From assembly GCA_963542695.1 (NCBI GenBank), contig CAUTYX010000005.1, forward strand, positions 47,271 through 111,270: a stretch of DNA of 64,000 bases, in the 5' to 3' direction. The stretch is from RUG100 sp963542695. Its GTDB lineage: Bacteria; Bacillota; Clostridia; Peptostreptococcales; Anaerovoracaceae. A program made the position numbers and the translations under genes. Shown piece by piece: positions 51,181-60,123 of the stretch. A model generated the notes under the pieces. It did not search any database, had not been told where the DNA came from, and was given only the letters and a program-made list of their open reading frames with translations. The first letter of the stretch is position 1. The number at the start of each line of letters is the position of its first letter.

Positions 51181-51579
51181 AAAATGCACCTTCTTTCTAA
51201 ATTTGTTTACTGTTTTTTTAGTATAGCACATCTTGTATAGGACAGATATAGGACGGGTGTTAGAGTTGTGTTAATTTTGGGAAATCCGGGGATGAGAATT
51301 TATAAATCAGGGCAAATGTGATATAATTATCTTCATATCTTGGATATGATAAATCGCGTTGCGATTGACGAGGAGATTGTACTACAATTGAAGAGAAGAT
51401 TGTGTTGCAATCGGTGAAGAGCAGCTAAAAGCGAAAAGCTAAAGAAGAGAAATCCAAGAAGAGAAACCAAAGAAGAAAAATTGACGAAACGGAAAAGTGC
51501 AAACTACACAAAGTAGCTTGCACCAACTATAGAACTTATAGAATTCAAACAGTGTGCGACGTATGCGAGGAAGGATCTT
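51181..51579 (+). other. 399-base spacer with long repeat-rich leader of the nucleotidase-like gene
   Basis: An extended -10 box TGATATAAT lies at 51319-51327 (no good -35). If used, the untranslated leader would be about 245 bases. It contains three imperfect 23-base tandem units (51358-51380, 51381-51403, 51404-51426), then purine-rich repeats of AAGAAGAGAAA type (about 51440-51480). A 23-codon frame at 51346-51417 has no ribosome site and is not called a gene. Confidence 0.55.
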
Positions 51580-53646
51580 ATGAAAAAGACAGCATTGATA
51601 ATTACTGTGATTATGATTTTGTCTCTGTTTGCCCCTATGACGGCTATGGACGAAGCGGCTGCTGCAGGGAAAACGGTATCCATTGCCTTCACCAGTGATA
51701 TTCATTCCCATTTAGATGAGTCTCATGGCAGTGGTGGATTGGCCAGAGTGGGGACATTGATCAATGAGATTGAAGATGCACACAAGGACACTTTCTTGTT
51801 GGATGCCGGAAACTTTTCCATGGGAACGGTGTTTCAGACCGTATATAGGAGAAGAGCTGCGGAACTGAAAATGCTGGGTACCATGAAATATGACGCAGTG
51901 GCATTGGGCGCCAGTGAATTTGAATATGGTGCGTCCGGGCTGGCAGATATGCTGGATTCGGCAGCTGCAGATAAGAAAACTACCAAAACAACTACTCAAA
52001 AGTGGAACAAGCTGACATACAAATACGAAACCAATACTACTTTTTCCAGAACTATGCCGGAAGTGGTATGCAGCAATGTTAATTGGAAGAAATCCTACGG
52101 CAATAAGGAAAAAGCGGCGCAAGTAAGAACCTTGCAGCAAGCCTGGAATGCCTACGATGTAGTAGATTACACCATTGTGAAAAAAGGCGGCGTAAAAATG
52201 GCTGTTGTTAGTGCTCTGGGGGATTCCGCTAAAGCATCTGCCGGTGCAACGGGGCTGTACTTTAAAGAACAACAGAGCCGAATCAAAAACTTGGTGAAGG
52301 AAATCAAAACCAATAAAGAAGCCGATATGATAGTCTGCTTGGCGCCGGACAGTGGCAGCAATAGCCAAGCAGCTTTGGAAGAAAGTCAGCATCTGGCAAA
52401 GGCAGTACCGGATTTGGATGTGATTATTTGCGGCCAGGGACTCAAAGGTATGAAAGAGCCGGTAAAAGAAGGCAATACTGCTATTGTCGGTGTAGCCGGA
52501 AATACTACCGAAGTCGGCCATTTGTTGATGAAAAAGCAAGGGGATTCCTATGCTGTAAAAGACTTTGAAAACATTGCCGTAAAAGACAATGTAAAGCGTA
52601 ATGCTCCTATCTATTCTGAAGTAAAGAAAGTGGCTTCTCAGATGACTTCCGATTACTTGCGAAGTCAAGGGTATTCCTACAGCCAAACTCTTGCAAGAAA
52701 CAACATATCCTTTACGGAAATCAACAAGTTGCCATCTACCACCGGGGAGGATACCTTGGGTAATCTTGTCAGCGATTCCTATATTCGCGCTGTCAAGAGT
52801 GCCGAAGGAAGAAATTCCAAAGGCGTTGATGTGGCTGTAGTTTCCATGGATAATATCCGTGCCGGCCTGCCAAAGGGCAATGTTACGGCAACAGATGCTT
52901 ATGATATTAACGGTGCCGGCATTGGTAGAGATAGAACTGCCGGGTATCCGCTGGTGACAGCTTATGTAACAGGAAAAGAGCTAAAGCGTATTGCCGAAGC
53001 CAACGCTTCCTTGGCAGAGGAAGATGGTCGAGCCAGAATCTTCATTAGCGGTATGAAGTTTTCCTTTAATAGCCACCGACTGTATCTAAATAAAGCCTTT
53101 GATATGGAAATCGATAAAGGCAATGGTAAGACCGAAAAGATTCAAAACGGGAAGCTGTACCGTGTAGTTACCGGTTGGAGTGAGCTGCGCAGTTTAGAAG
53201 ATTTAGATAAGGTTGCTTTTGGATTAATGAAAATAGAGCCAAAGAACAGTGCCGGCAAAGTAGTCACAAACTACGATCGCCTAGTTCTGAAAAATGGCTC
53301 TAAAGAAGTGAAAACATGGAAAGCAGTGGCTGACTACATCAACTCCATGAGAGGCGGAAAGATCAGTGCTGCCTATGGGAAACCCCAAGGGCGAATTCAG
53401 GATTTAACAGGCTTTAATCCTATCAATTTGCTAAAAGATCCCAACTACATGGGAATCATCCTGCTGGCAGGAATTCTGATTGTAGTTGTGATTATCTTGG
53501 CCATATTGCTGGTATTGCGCCGTCGTGTCTACAACAGACGCGGCTTTGGAAAGCGAGTGTTCAAGCCTAAAAAAAGACGTGGCAGCAGAGCGTTCAAAAA
53601 GCGCCCAATGGGCTTTAGTCGCGGCAGGAAGCGCCGTCGCTTCTAA
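51580..53646 (+). CDS. Membrane-anchored 5'-nucleotidase-like protein lacking key metal ligands
   Basis: The 688-residue protein has a signal peptide (1-24), a metallophosphatase-like domain (about 32-330), a 5'-nucleotidase C-terminal domain (about 375-590), a membrane helix (about 630-652) and a very basic tail (RRRVYNRRGFGKR to KRRRF). The order is that of UshA/YfkN-type proteins. The first metal motif TSDIHSHL is present. The others are changed: DAGN instead of DAGD near 75-78, GASEFEYG instead of GNHEFDYG at 110-117, CLAPDSG where a His is usual, and ICGQGLKGM instead of GGHSH. It may thus be an inactive or ligand-binding pseudoenzyme on the cell surface. GAAGGATC precedes the ATG. Confidence 0.85.
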   Translation: MKKTALIITVIMILSLFAPMTAMDEAAAAGKTVSIAFTSDIHSHLDESHGSGGLARVGTLINEIEDAHKDTFLLDAGNFSMGTVFQTVYRRRAAELKMLGTMKYDAVALGASEFEYGASGLADMLDSAAADKKTTKTTTQKWNKLTYKYETNTTFSRTMPEVVCSNVNWKKSYGNKEKAAQVRTLQQAWNAYDVVDYTIVKKGGVKMAVVSALGDSAKASAGATGLYFKEQQSRIKNLVKEIKTNKEADMIVCLAPDSGSNSQAALEESQHLAKAVPDLDVIICGQGLKGMKEPVKEGNTAIVGVAGNTTEVGHLLMKKQGDSYAVKDFENIAVKDNVKRNAPIYSEVKKVASQMTSDYLRSQGYSYSQTLARNNISFTEINKLPSTTGEDTLGNLVSDSYIRAVKSAEGRNSKGVDVAVVSMDNIRAGLPKGNVTATDAYDINGAGIGRDRTAGYPLVTAYVTGKELKRIAEANASLAEEDGRARIFISGMKFSFNSHRLYLNKAFDMEIDKGNGKTEKIQNGKLYRVVTGWSELRSLEDLDKVAFGLMKIEPKNSAGKVVTNYDRLVLKNGSKEVKTWKAVADYINSMRGGKISAAYGKPQGRIQDLTGFNPINLLKDPNYMGIILLAGILIVVVIILAILLVLRRRVYNRRGFGKRVFKPKKRRGSRAFKKRPMGFSRGRKRRRF

Positions 53647-53673
53647 GAGGCCGGACAAATCGCTTTTAAGAGA

Positions 53674-54585
53674 TTAGACAATACGATTTAGCCGGCCGCC
53701 TTCCATAAAGCTGGCCAGATTGTCTGCGGCAATGTCACAAATTCGCTGTCGAATTTCCGGTGGGCACCAGCTATTGTGAGGTGTCACAATAGCCTTTGGG
53801 TGGTTGACTAGTGGATCCCCTTCTAAGGGCGGTTCCGTTGCCAGCACATCTGCAGCAAACCCGGACAACTTGCCCTGATTAAGGGCGGCTATGAGAGCCG
53901 ATTCATCAATGAGAGCACCGCGAGCAGTGTTTATCAAGAAGGCACCATCTTTCATTTTGGAGATGGTGTCTTTGTTTATAAAGTGAACGGTGTCCTTGTT
54001 TGCCGGCATATGTAACGATACCAAATCGGCAGCAAGGGCGGCTTCTCCATGTTGACTGTAGATGAGAATCTCCATCCCCAGTGCCGCTGCCATAGAAGCG
54101 ACTTTTTTCCCGATATTACCGTAGCCGACAATACCTAAGGTTTTTCCTTCCAGTAAAATTAACGGCCGGTGGTACAAACATACATCTCTTGACGCCGTTC
54201 AAAGGTTCTCTTTTACCATGGAACTATGAAATCCGATACGGTTGCAAAGCTCCAGAATTAGGCCGATGGTATGCTGTGCAACGGCTTGGGTAGAGTAGGC
54301 GGGTATATTGGAGAGAGCAATACCGCGCTCTTTCACAGTTTCCACGTCAACGTGGTCAAATCCGGTGGCCAGAGCTCCTACAAACTGCAGATGAGGAGCG
54401 GCCTTTAAAAGGTCTCGGGTGATGGGCACCTTGCTGGAAAAGACGGCTTCTGCCCGGGACACCCGGTGAAGGGCTTCTTCCATGGTGGAGGTTGGCCAAG
54501 GGGTAACGGTTCCGAGGGCAGAGAGTTTGTCCCAATGAAGATTATTTCCAACGGTGGTTTTATCATCTAAAATAACTATGTTCAT
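53674..54585 (-). pseudogene. D-2-hydroxyacid dehydrogenase gene with one in-frame TGA
   Basis: The first part (54585-54199) encodes the N-terminal catalytic domain (MNIVILDDKTTVGNNLHWD; VGALATGFDHVDVE) and stops at TGA (54201-54199). The same frame continues without break as TASRDVCLYHRPLILLEGKTLGIVGYGNIGKKVA to the normal C-terminus at 53674, with NTARGALIDE and the His region TPHNSW. In the GlycerateDH-like family the stop position, just before T-x-S-x-D, is normally Trp, so TGG changed to TGA. TGA is an ordinary stop in other genes here. A single point mutation gives a recent pseudogene; a sequencing error is the alternative. It would have reduced hydroxypyruvate or glyoxylate. Confidence 0.85.
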
Positions 54586-54636
54586 AGTGCGCCTTTCTTA
54601 GACTGTAATCAGTAGTTAGAGCCAATTGCTTTTTTA

Positions 54637-54645
54637 TGCTATAAT
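54637..54645 (+). promoter_or_regulatory. Extended -10 promoter of rdgB
   Basis: TGCTATAAT (54637-54645) lies 45 bases upstream of the rdgB start. Confidence 0.5.
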
Positions 54646-54689
54646 ATTATCACTGTCAAAGCAAGAAAAATTAGAAGGGTAGGAACCGG

Positions 54690-55292
54690 ATGAAATCCAT
54701 AGTGGTAGCCAGCAATAATGAACATAAAATCCGTGAGTTTAAAGAAATTCTGGGAGGCTTTGGTTTTCAGTTTATCTCCAAAGAGCAAGCCGGTGTTGGC
54801 CATGTAGAAGTGGTAGAAGACGGGGAGACCTTTGAAGAAAACTCCTATAAAAAAGCTTATGAAATTATGAAGGCCAGCGGCGAAATTTCCATTGCGGATG
54901 ATTCCGGATTGGTGGTGGATTGTCTGGATGGCGCTCCGGGAGTATATTCGGCACGGTTTTCCGGCAGGGAAGGCGATGACAAAGCCAATAATGAAAAGCT
55001 GATTTCGTTACTGAAAGATGTACCTTTTGAAGAGCGCAGCGCACGCTTTGTAGCCGTGGTAACTGTTGTGTGGCCCGATGGCAGCTTTCTTGCGGCACGA
55101 GGCGAAGTAGAAGGTCATATGGTAACAGAAGAGAAAGGACCGGGTGGATTCGGATATGATCCTCTCTTTGTGCCGGTAGGATATGACAAAACCTTTGGGG
55201 AATTTTCGCCGGAAGAAAAAAACAGCATTAGTCATAGAGGTAAAGCTCTTCGTCAGTTGCGGCAGATGATGTTAGAAAAGGGTAATGCATGA
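54690..55292 (+). CDS. rdgB: RdgB/HAM1-type XTP/dITP pyrophosphatase
   Basis: This house-cleaning enzyme hydrolyses non-canonical purine triphosphates. The 200-residue protein starts MKSIVVASNNEHKIREFKEIL and has EDGETFEENSYKKA, ADDSGLVVDCLDGAPGVYSARFSG, and GFGYDPLFVP with FGEFSPEEKNSISHRGKAL, which cover all family motifs. GGGTAGGAA precedes the ATG. It overlaps the next gene by ATGA. Confidence 0.95.
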   Translation: MKSIVVASNNEHKIREFKEILGGFGFQFISKEQAGVGHVEVVEDGETFEENSYKKAYEIMKASGEISIADDSGLVVDCLDGAPGVYSARFSGREGDDKANNEKLISLLKDVPFEERSARFVAVVTVVWPDGSFLAARGEVEGHMVTEEKGPGGFGYDPLFVPVGYDKTFGEFSPEEKNSISHRGKALRQLRQMMLEKGNA

Positions 55293-56146
55293 CGAAAAAA
55301 CGTTTTCTTAGAATGGTATTCTTAGGAATCCGACAAATACGGGACCCTTATTACCAGGGCTTTGCAGCGCAATTGTCCTTTTATTTTATTTGTTCCATTG
55401 TTCCCATTGTCATTATGATGTCGCAGTTGCTGGTGCAGTTGTTTCACTTGACGCCAATGGATGTGGTAGGCTGGTTGCTGCAGGTGAACAATGAAACCAT
55501 TTCTCAAAATCCGTTGTTTAGCCAGATTAAGGAAATTCTCCAGAGTAGCTTGACGGCCAGCAGCTTTACCAATGTTGTCTACATCTTTGTGGCGTTATGG
55601 GCGGCTAGCGGAGCACAATTTTCTCTCATGCGCATTTCCAACTTTATGTATACAGAAGGAAGAACCACCGGAAAAGGCTATTTTCGGGAACGCTTCCGTG
55701 CCATTATTACCATGGTGATTTTTATTGTGATTATCGTACTTGCATTGTTGGCGTTACTATATGGCGGTCAACTGCTGCAAACTCGCTTTCACATGGATGG
55801 AACGGTGTGGACAGTAATTCGGTGGCCAATCTCCTTTATTCTGTATGTGTTGATGATTAGTTTTCAGTATTATATGATGCCAAGTGATCGGCTTAGCGTA
55901 AAGAATATCATTCCCGGAAGTATCTTTGCCTCGGTGGGTATGGTCATTGTAAGTATGATTTATGCTTTGCTCTTTGGTTATCGTAATGGCAGTGGCTTTA
56001 GTGTCTATGGCATGTTGACCAACATTATTGCCGTTATGATTTGGTTCTATATCCTAGCATGGGTGTTGACTTTAGGGATGCTCTTTAATAAAGTATGGAT
56101 GGATACTGAAAATGGCGCCGATGAGGCATATTACATCTTTGACTGA
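55289..56146 (+). CDS. YihY/RBN-family membrane protein
   Basis: This 285-residue protein has six predicted membrane helices and the family's YYQGFAAQLSFYFICSIVPIV start, a central WAASGAQFSLMRISNFMY and PGSIFASVGMVIVSMIYALLFG. The family was once called RNase BN by mistake; its role is unclear and it may be a transporter. The ATG overlaps the rdgB stop. A bidirectional terminator follows. Confidence 0.85.
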   Translation: MTKKRFLRMVFLGIRQIRDPYYQGFAAQLSFYFICSIVPIVIMMSQLLVQLFHLTPMDVVGWLLQVNNETISQNPLFSQIKEILQSSLTASSFTNVVYIFVALWAASGAQFSLMRISNFMYTEGRTTGKGYFRERFRAIITMVIFIVIIVLALLALLYGGQLLQTRFHMDGTVWTVIRWPISFILYVLMISFQYYMMPSDRLSVKNIIPGSIFASVGMVIVSMIYALLFGYRNGSGFSVYGMLTNIIAVMIWFYILAWVLTLGMLFNKVWMDTENGADEAYYIFD

Positions 56147-56195
56147 GCATCAAAAGTTTGTGTATAAAAAACATATTCAGGACTGTCGAACAGAT

Positions 56196-56236
56196 AAAAA
56201 AACATTGGGGTGGCATTTGCCGTCCCAATGTTTTTT
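56196..56236. terminator. Bidirectional terminator between yihY-like gene and serA
   Basis: CATTGGG (56203-56209) and GGC (56212-56214) pair with GCC (56219-56221) and CCCAATG (56224-56230), flanked by A6 and T6 runs. Confidence 0.85.
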
Positions 56237-56264
56237 ATTTCTTACATATGCACCGTCTTAACCT

Positions 56265-57443
56265 TTAGATAATGCGAACCCGGATAACCATTTCCAAATC
56301 GCAAAGTTTTTCCACGGCAGCACGTAGTTCGTCATCATCGTCCATCTCAGCGTCAATCATAGTGCAGGCGTATTCGTTGCGACTCTGGTTGGTCATGTTG
56401 CTGATGTTGATATTTCTGTCTGCAAAGAAGCCGGTGAGCAGTCCCAGTACACGGGGTACGTTTTTATGAAGAATCACAATACGGGAAGACCCTTCTTTCT
56501 TTGCGCCTAGTGAACAAGCCGGATAGTTAACGGAGTTGGTAATGTTTCCGTTTTCAATGTAATCCATCAGCTGCTGCACCGCCATAGTGGCACAGTTGTC
56601 TTCAGCTTCTGTGGTGCTGGCTCCAAGATGCGGAGTGGCAATAACACCGGGCTTTCCTATAACTTTGTCGTTAGGGAAATCGGTAACGTAGTGTTTTAGC
56701 TTGCCGCTTTCCAGTGCTTCCAGTACAGCTTCATTGTTCACAAGAGGGCCTCTTGCAAAATTTAGCAAAACGGCACCGTCTTTCATTTCACCAATGCGGC
56801 GTTTATCAATCATACCTCTGGTATCATTGGTAACAGGAACGTGAACCGTAACATAATCACAATCCGGCAGCATTTCATTCAGCTCCTCTACCACAGGGAT
56901 GTCCTTGCTAAGTAAATGGGCAGATTTAATGGAAAGGTAGGGGTCGTAGCCGATAACGTCCATTCCCAGGTTCATAGCAGCGTTGGCAACATGAGCACCA
57001 ACCGCACCCAGTCCCACAACACCAAGAACTTTTCCCTTTAGTTCCTGACCGGCGAAGTGGCTCTTGCCCTTTTCCACAGTTTTATTAATGTCGATGGAAG
57101 AGTCATCCAGCAAATCGTTAACCCACTTTTGGGCGGCGGAAATATTTCTGGCAGACATCAAAAGTCCGGCTAGAACCAGCTCCTTTACAGCATTGGCATT
57201 GGCTCCGGGGGCATTAAAGACAACAATTCCCTCATCGGCACATTTGTCCAGGGGGATATTGTTAACACCGGCTCCGGCACGAGCAATGGCCAGCAGATTG
57301 TCAGAAAACTCCATGTCATGCAAATCGGCACTACGGACAATAATACCGTTGGCAACTTCCAAGTCGTCGGTAACGGTGTAATTGTTTTTTAACTGACTCA
57401 ATCCTACAGTAGAAATTTTGTTTAAAGTTGCAATTTTATACAT
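56265..57443 (-). CDS. serA: D-3-phosphoglycerate dehydrogenase
   Basis: This enzyme starts serine synthesis from 3-phosphoglycerate. The 392-residue protein has the catalytic domain with RAGAGVNNIPLDKCAD, the nucleotide loop VGLGAVGAHVANAA, the Arg in NFARGPLVNNEAV and the His in IATPHLGASTTEAEDN. A C-terminal ACT domain follows (about 320-392, RIVILHKNVPRVLGLLTGFFAD), the usual place for serine feedback. The stretch YVTDFPND is typical of the clostridial form. It is divergent from serC and shares the control region with it. Confidence 0.95.
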   Translation of the reverse strand: MYKIATLNKISTVGLSQLKNNYTVTDDLEVANGIIVRSADLHDMEFSDNLLAIARAGAGVNNIPLDKCADEGIVVFNAPGANANAVKELVLAGLLMSARNISAAQKWVNDLLDDSSIDINKTVEKGKSHFAGQELKGKVLGVVGLGAVGAHVANAAMNLGMDVIGYDPYLSIKSAHLLSKDIPVVEELNEMLPDCDYVTVHVPVTNDTRGMIDKRRIGEMKDGAVLLNFARGPLVNNEAVLEALESGKLKHYVTDFPNDKVIGKPGVIATPHLGASTTEAEDNCATMAVQQLMDYIENGNITNSVNYPACSLGAKKEGSSRIVILHKNVPRVLGLLTGFFADRNINISNMTNQSRNEYACTMIDAEMDDDDELRAAVEKLCDLEMVIRVRII

Positions 57444-57481
57444 GATTTACCACCTCGTTAAGAAAAATACTAACACGATTG

Positions 57482-57516
57482 TATCACTTTACCCATTTTC
57501 CGTAAAGTGATATAAT
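57482..57516 (+). promoter_or_regulatory. serC promoter inside an 11-base inverted repeat
   Basis: TATCACTTTAC (57482-57492) and GTAAAGTGATA (57502-57512) are perfect complements nine bases apart. TTTACC (57488-57493) and TATAAT (57511-57516), spaced by 17, form the promoter. The repeat spans both boxes, so a repressor could close it. It lies in the serA/serC divergent region and may control both. Confidence 0.65.
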
Positions 57517-57571
57517 ATTTAACCATAACAACTGGGGAGAAAACATTTGAATTACAGGGAGGAAAGTAATA

Positions 57572-58663
57572 GTGAGCAAGGAAAGAGCGTATAATTTTTC
57601 GGCCGGCCCGTCCATGTTGCCGTTGCCGGTTATCAGAAAGGTAGCTGCCGGATTGGAAAACTACCGGGAGAGCGGTGAATCCGTAATGGAAATGAGCCAT
57701 CGGTCCGAGACTTTTGATAAAATTATCACAGCTGCCACAGCCGATTTAAGAGATCTGATGAATATTCCGGATAATTATAAAATTCTGTTTTTGCAGGGCG
57801 GTGGTACCTTGCAGTTCTCCATGATTCCTATGAATTTGATGACGGGAAGCGGCAAGGCGGACTATATCGTAACCGGTTCCTGGGCCAAAAAAGCGGCCAA
57901 AGAAGCAGAAAAATTCGGGGATGTGAAGGTGGTTGCTTCTTCGGAAGAGGATACTTTCTCCTACATTCCAAAACCCGGGAAAGAGGCTTTTCGTAAAGAC
58001 GCAGATTATGTTTACATATGCTACAACAATACTATTTACGGTTCCCACTATAACGACTACCTGCCTGATACAGGAGATATTCCCTTGGTGGCTGATATGT
58101 CCTCCTGTATTTTGTCGGAAGAAATTGATGTAAGCAAGTTTGGGCTTATCTTTGCAGGTGCACAAAAAAACGTAGCCCCTGCCGGTGTGACCATTGTCAT
58201 TATCCGGGAAGATTTAATTGGAAAGGTAGCGGCAGATTGTCCGGTGTACCTGGATTATGAAACCCATTCCAAGAAGGATTCTATGTACAATACACCACCT
58301 TGTTTCTCTATTTATGTTGCAGGAGAAGTGTTCAAATATTTGAAAGAACTGGGCGGTCTCAAGGCTATGCACCAAATCGATGTGCGCAAAGCCGGCAAGC
58401 TGTACGAGTATTTAGACAGTACTGATTTTTACAAAACACCGGTTGCCAAGGAAGACCGTTCGCTGATGAATGTGGTCTTTGTGACAGGGGATCCGCAGCT
58501 GGATAAGGCCTTTGTAGAAGAGGCAAAAACAGAAAACATGCACAATCTCAATGGACACCGTTCCATTGGCGGTATGCGTGCCAGCATTTACAATGCTATG
58601 CCGGAAGAAGGTGTAGATACGTTAATTGCATTCATGAAGAAGTTTGAGAAAGAACACCAATAG
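57572..58663 (+). CDS. serC: Phosphoserine aminotransferase
   Basis: This PLP enzyme makes phosphoserine from phosphohydroxypyruvate and glutamate. The 363-residue protein starts YNFSAGPSMLPLPVIR and has EMSHRS, GGGTLQFSMIPMNL, the PLP lysine in FGLIFAGAQKNVAPAGVTIVIIRED, and GHRSIGGMRASIYNAMP. The start is GTG 57572, supported by GGAGGAAAG. With serA it makes serine up to the phosphatase step (serB not in the window). Confidence 0.95.
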   Translation: MSKERAYNFSAGPSMLPLPVIRKVAAGLENYRESGESVMEMSHRSETFDKIITAATADLRDLMNIPDNYKILFLQGGGTLQFSMIPMNLMTGSGKADYIVTGSWAKKAAKEAEKFGDVKVVASSEEDTFSYIPKPGKEAFRKDADYVYICYNNTIYGSHYNDYLPDTGDIPLVADMSSCILSEEIDVSKFGLIFAGAQKNVAPAGVTIVIIREDLIGKVAADCPVYLDYETHSKKDSMYNTPPCFSIYVAGEVFKYLKELGGLKAMHQIDVRKAGKLYEYLDSTDFYKTPVAKEDRSLMNVVFVTGDPQLDKAFVEEAKTENMHNLNGHRSIGGMRASIYNAMPEEGVDTLIAFMKKFEKEHQ

Positions 58664-58690
58664 TCCTTTTAGGCTATCGGGCTGGTTAGG

Positions 58691-58733
58691 AAAAGGCGTT
58701 TTCGCATCTCAAAAAGATTCGGAAACGCCTTTT
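58691..58733 (+). terminator. Hairpin between serC and dacA
   Basis: AAAAGGCGTTT (58691-58701) pairs with AAACGCCTTTT (58723-58733); GGAG for dacA starts at the next base. It can act as a weak terminator or attenuator, or hide the ribosome site. Confidence 0.6.
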
Positions 58734-58742
58734 GGAGTCAAT

Positions 58743-60122
58743 ATGAGAAAGAAAGTTTTAGCAATAGTAGGAATTTTGATGATAATGATGGTTGTCCCTT
58801 TGGGATTAGGGAATCCTTCGGCTATGGCCGCCGACAGTGATGTTCCCAATCCCGATTGTACAGCAGCCGTTTTGATGGATGCCCAATCGGGGAAGATTCT
58901 CTATGACAAAAATGGAGATGCCAAAACCCAGCCGGCTTCCGTGACCAAAATGATGACAGCTCTCTTGGTAGTGGAAAATCTGGATCTTGATAAAGAAGTT
59001 ACCGTTCCTCCACAAGCTGTTGGTATCTTAGGATGTACAGCCAATTTAAAGCAGGGAGAAAAGTTGACAGTGCGTCAGTTGCTCAATGTAATGATGATCG
59101 AATCGGCCAATGATACAGCCATTGCTTTGGCCCTGGAAGTTTCCGATTCGCTAAATGATTTTTATAAAAAAATGAACCGGCGTGCCAAAGAGCTGGGGAT
59201 GTTACACACGCACTACAAGAGTCCCAACGGGCTTATTGAAGATAACAATCACTACATGTCTCCAAAGGATACGGCCATATTGGCACGAGAGCTGCTTCGC
59301 CATAAAGAATTGGCGGCTATTGTACGGAAAACAAAATATGAAGTTCCTAAAACCAACAAAAGCAAAGTACGGAAAATTGAAAACACCAACAAGATGCTTT
59401 TTGATGATAAAACCCATGTAAAGGTGAAAGGAAAGTCAGTTCCGCTAAAATACGACGGTACTATCGGTGTAAAAACCGGTACTATGAATGCCAGTGGCTA
59501 CTGTTTTGCCGGTGCGGCAAAGCGCGATGATTTGACACTAATCAGTGTCGTGATGCATGCTAACGGACCGGATAAAGGTGATAGCCGGTTTACTGCTTCG
59601 ATTGAAATGCTGGACTATGGATTTGCCAACTTTCGCAACCAGCAAGTGATGGAAGTGGGAGAAGGGTGTGGTCACGTCTGGGTAAAAGGCGGTCACCATA
59701 CCCTGGTAAACACCGTTGCCAAGGATGGCGCCTTTGCAACTCTTCCCAAAGAAGCCAATGAAGACATTGTGGATTACAAAGTGGTTTTTCAAAAGAACCT
59801 GAAGGCTCCACTAAAGGCCGGAACCAAAGTCGGGGTTATTAACGTTTACGAAAGTGGGAAAAAAGCCGAAGTTTTTGATGTAGTATTAAAAAAAGATGTT
59901 ACAAAAGGCGGGCCCTGGAGTAATGTATATATATCTGATTTAGGTGCAGTTGTTATATTTGGTGTTCTGGTTGTCATCATTGTGATGATGCTGTTATATC
60001 GCAAAGGCAGAAAAAAACGGAGACAGGCAGAAGAAGAGCGAATGCGCCGTATTCGAGGAGCCCAGGCACGGAGCATAGCGGCACGTCGAGCGGAAAAACG
60101 AAAAAGAGGTTGGCCATACTAA
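58743..60122 (+). CDS. dacA: D-alanyl-D-alanine carboxypeptidase
   Basis: This class C low-molecular-weight penicillin-binding protein trims peptidoglycan side chains. The 459-residue protein has a signal peptide (1-28), the SxxK motif in ASVTKMMTAL, SxN in IESANDTAIAL, and KTG in GVKTGTMNASG, then a PBP5-type C-terminal domain. It ends in a membrane helix (about 395-420) and a very basic Arg-rich tail instead of the usual amphipathic anchor. I start at 58743, preceded by GGAG; the longer frame to 58644 lacks a site and would make an odd N-terminus. Confidence 0.92.
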   Translation: MRKKVLAIVGILMIMMVVPLGLGNPSAMAADSDVPNPDCTAAVLMDAQSGKILYDKNGDAKTQPASVTKMMTALLVVENLDLDKEVTVPPQAVGILGCTANLKQGEKLTVRQLLNVMMIESANDTAIALALEVSDSLNDFYKKMNRRAKELGMLHTHYKSPNGLIEDNNHYMSPKDTAILARELLRHKELAAIVRKTKYEVPKTNKSKVRKIENTNKMLFDDKTHVKVKGKSVPLKYDGTIGVKTGTMNASGYCFAGAAKRDDLTLISVVMHANGPDKGDSRFTASIEMLDYGFANFRNQQVMEVGEGCGHVWVKGGHHTLVNTVAKDGAFATLPKEANEDIVDYKVVFQKNLKAPLKAGTKVGVINVYESGKKAEVFDVVLKKDVTKGGPWSNVYISDLGAVVIFGVLVVIIVMMLLYRKGRKKRRQAEEERMRRIRGAQARSIAARRAEKRKRGWPY

Positions 60123-60123
60123 T

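Noticed and set aside
51346..51417. 23-codon frame in the nucleotidase-like leader, possible leader peptide
   Set aside because: No ribosome site before its ATG and no run of regulatory codons; it is made by the tandem repeat.
53674..54585. TGA recoded as Trp or selenocysteine
   Set aside because: Several genes here end with TGA in normal position, and no selenocysteine-type hairpin is evident after the codon. A point mutation is simpler.
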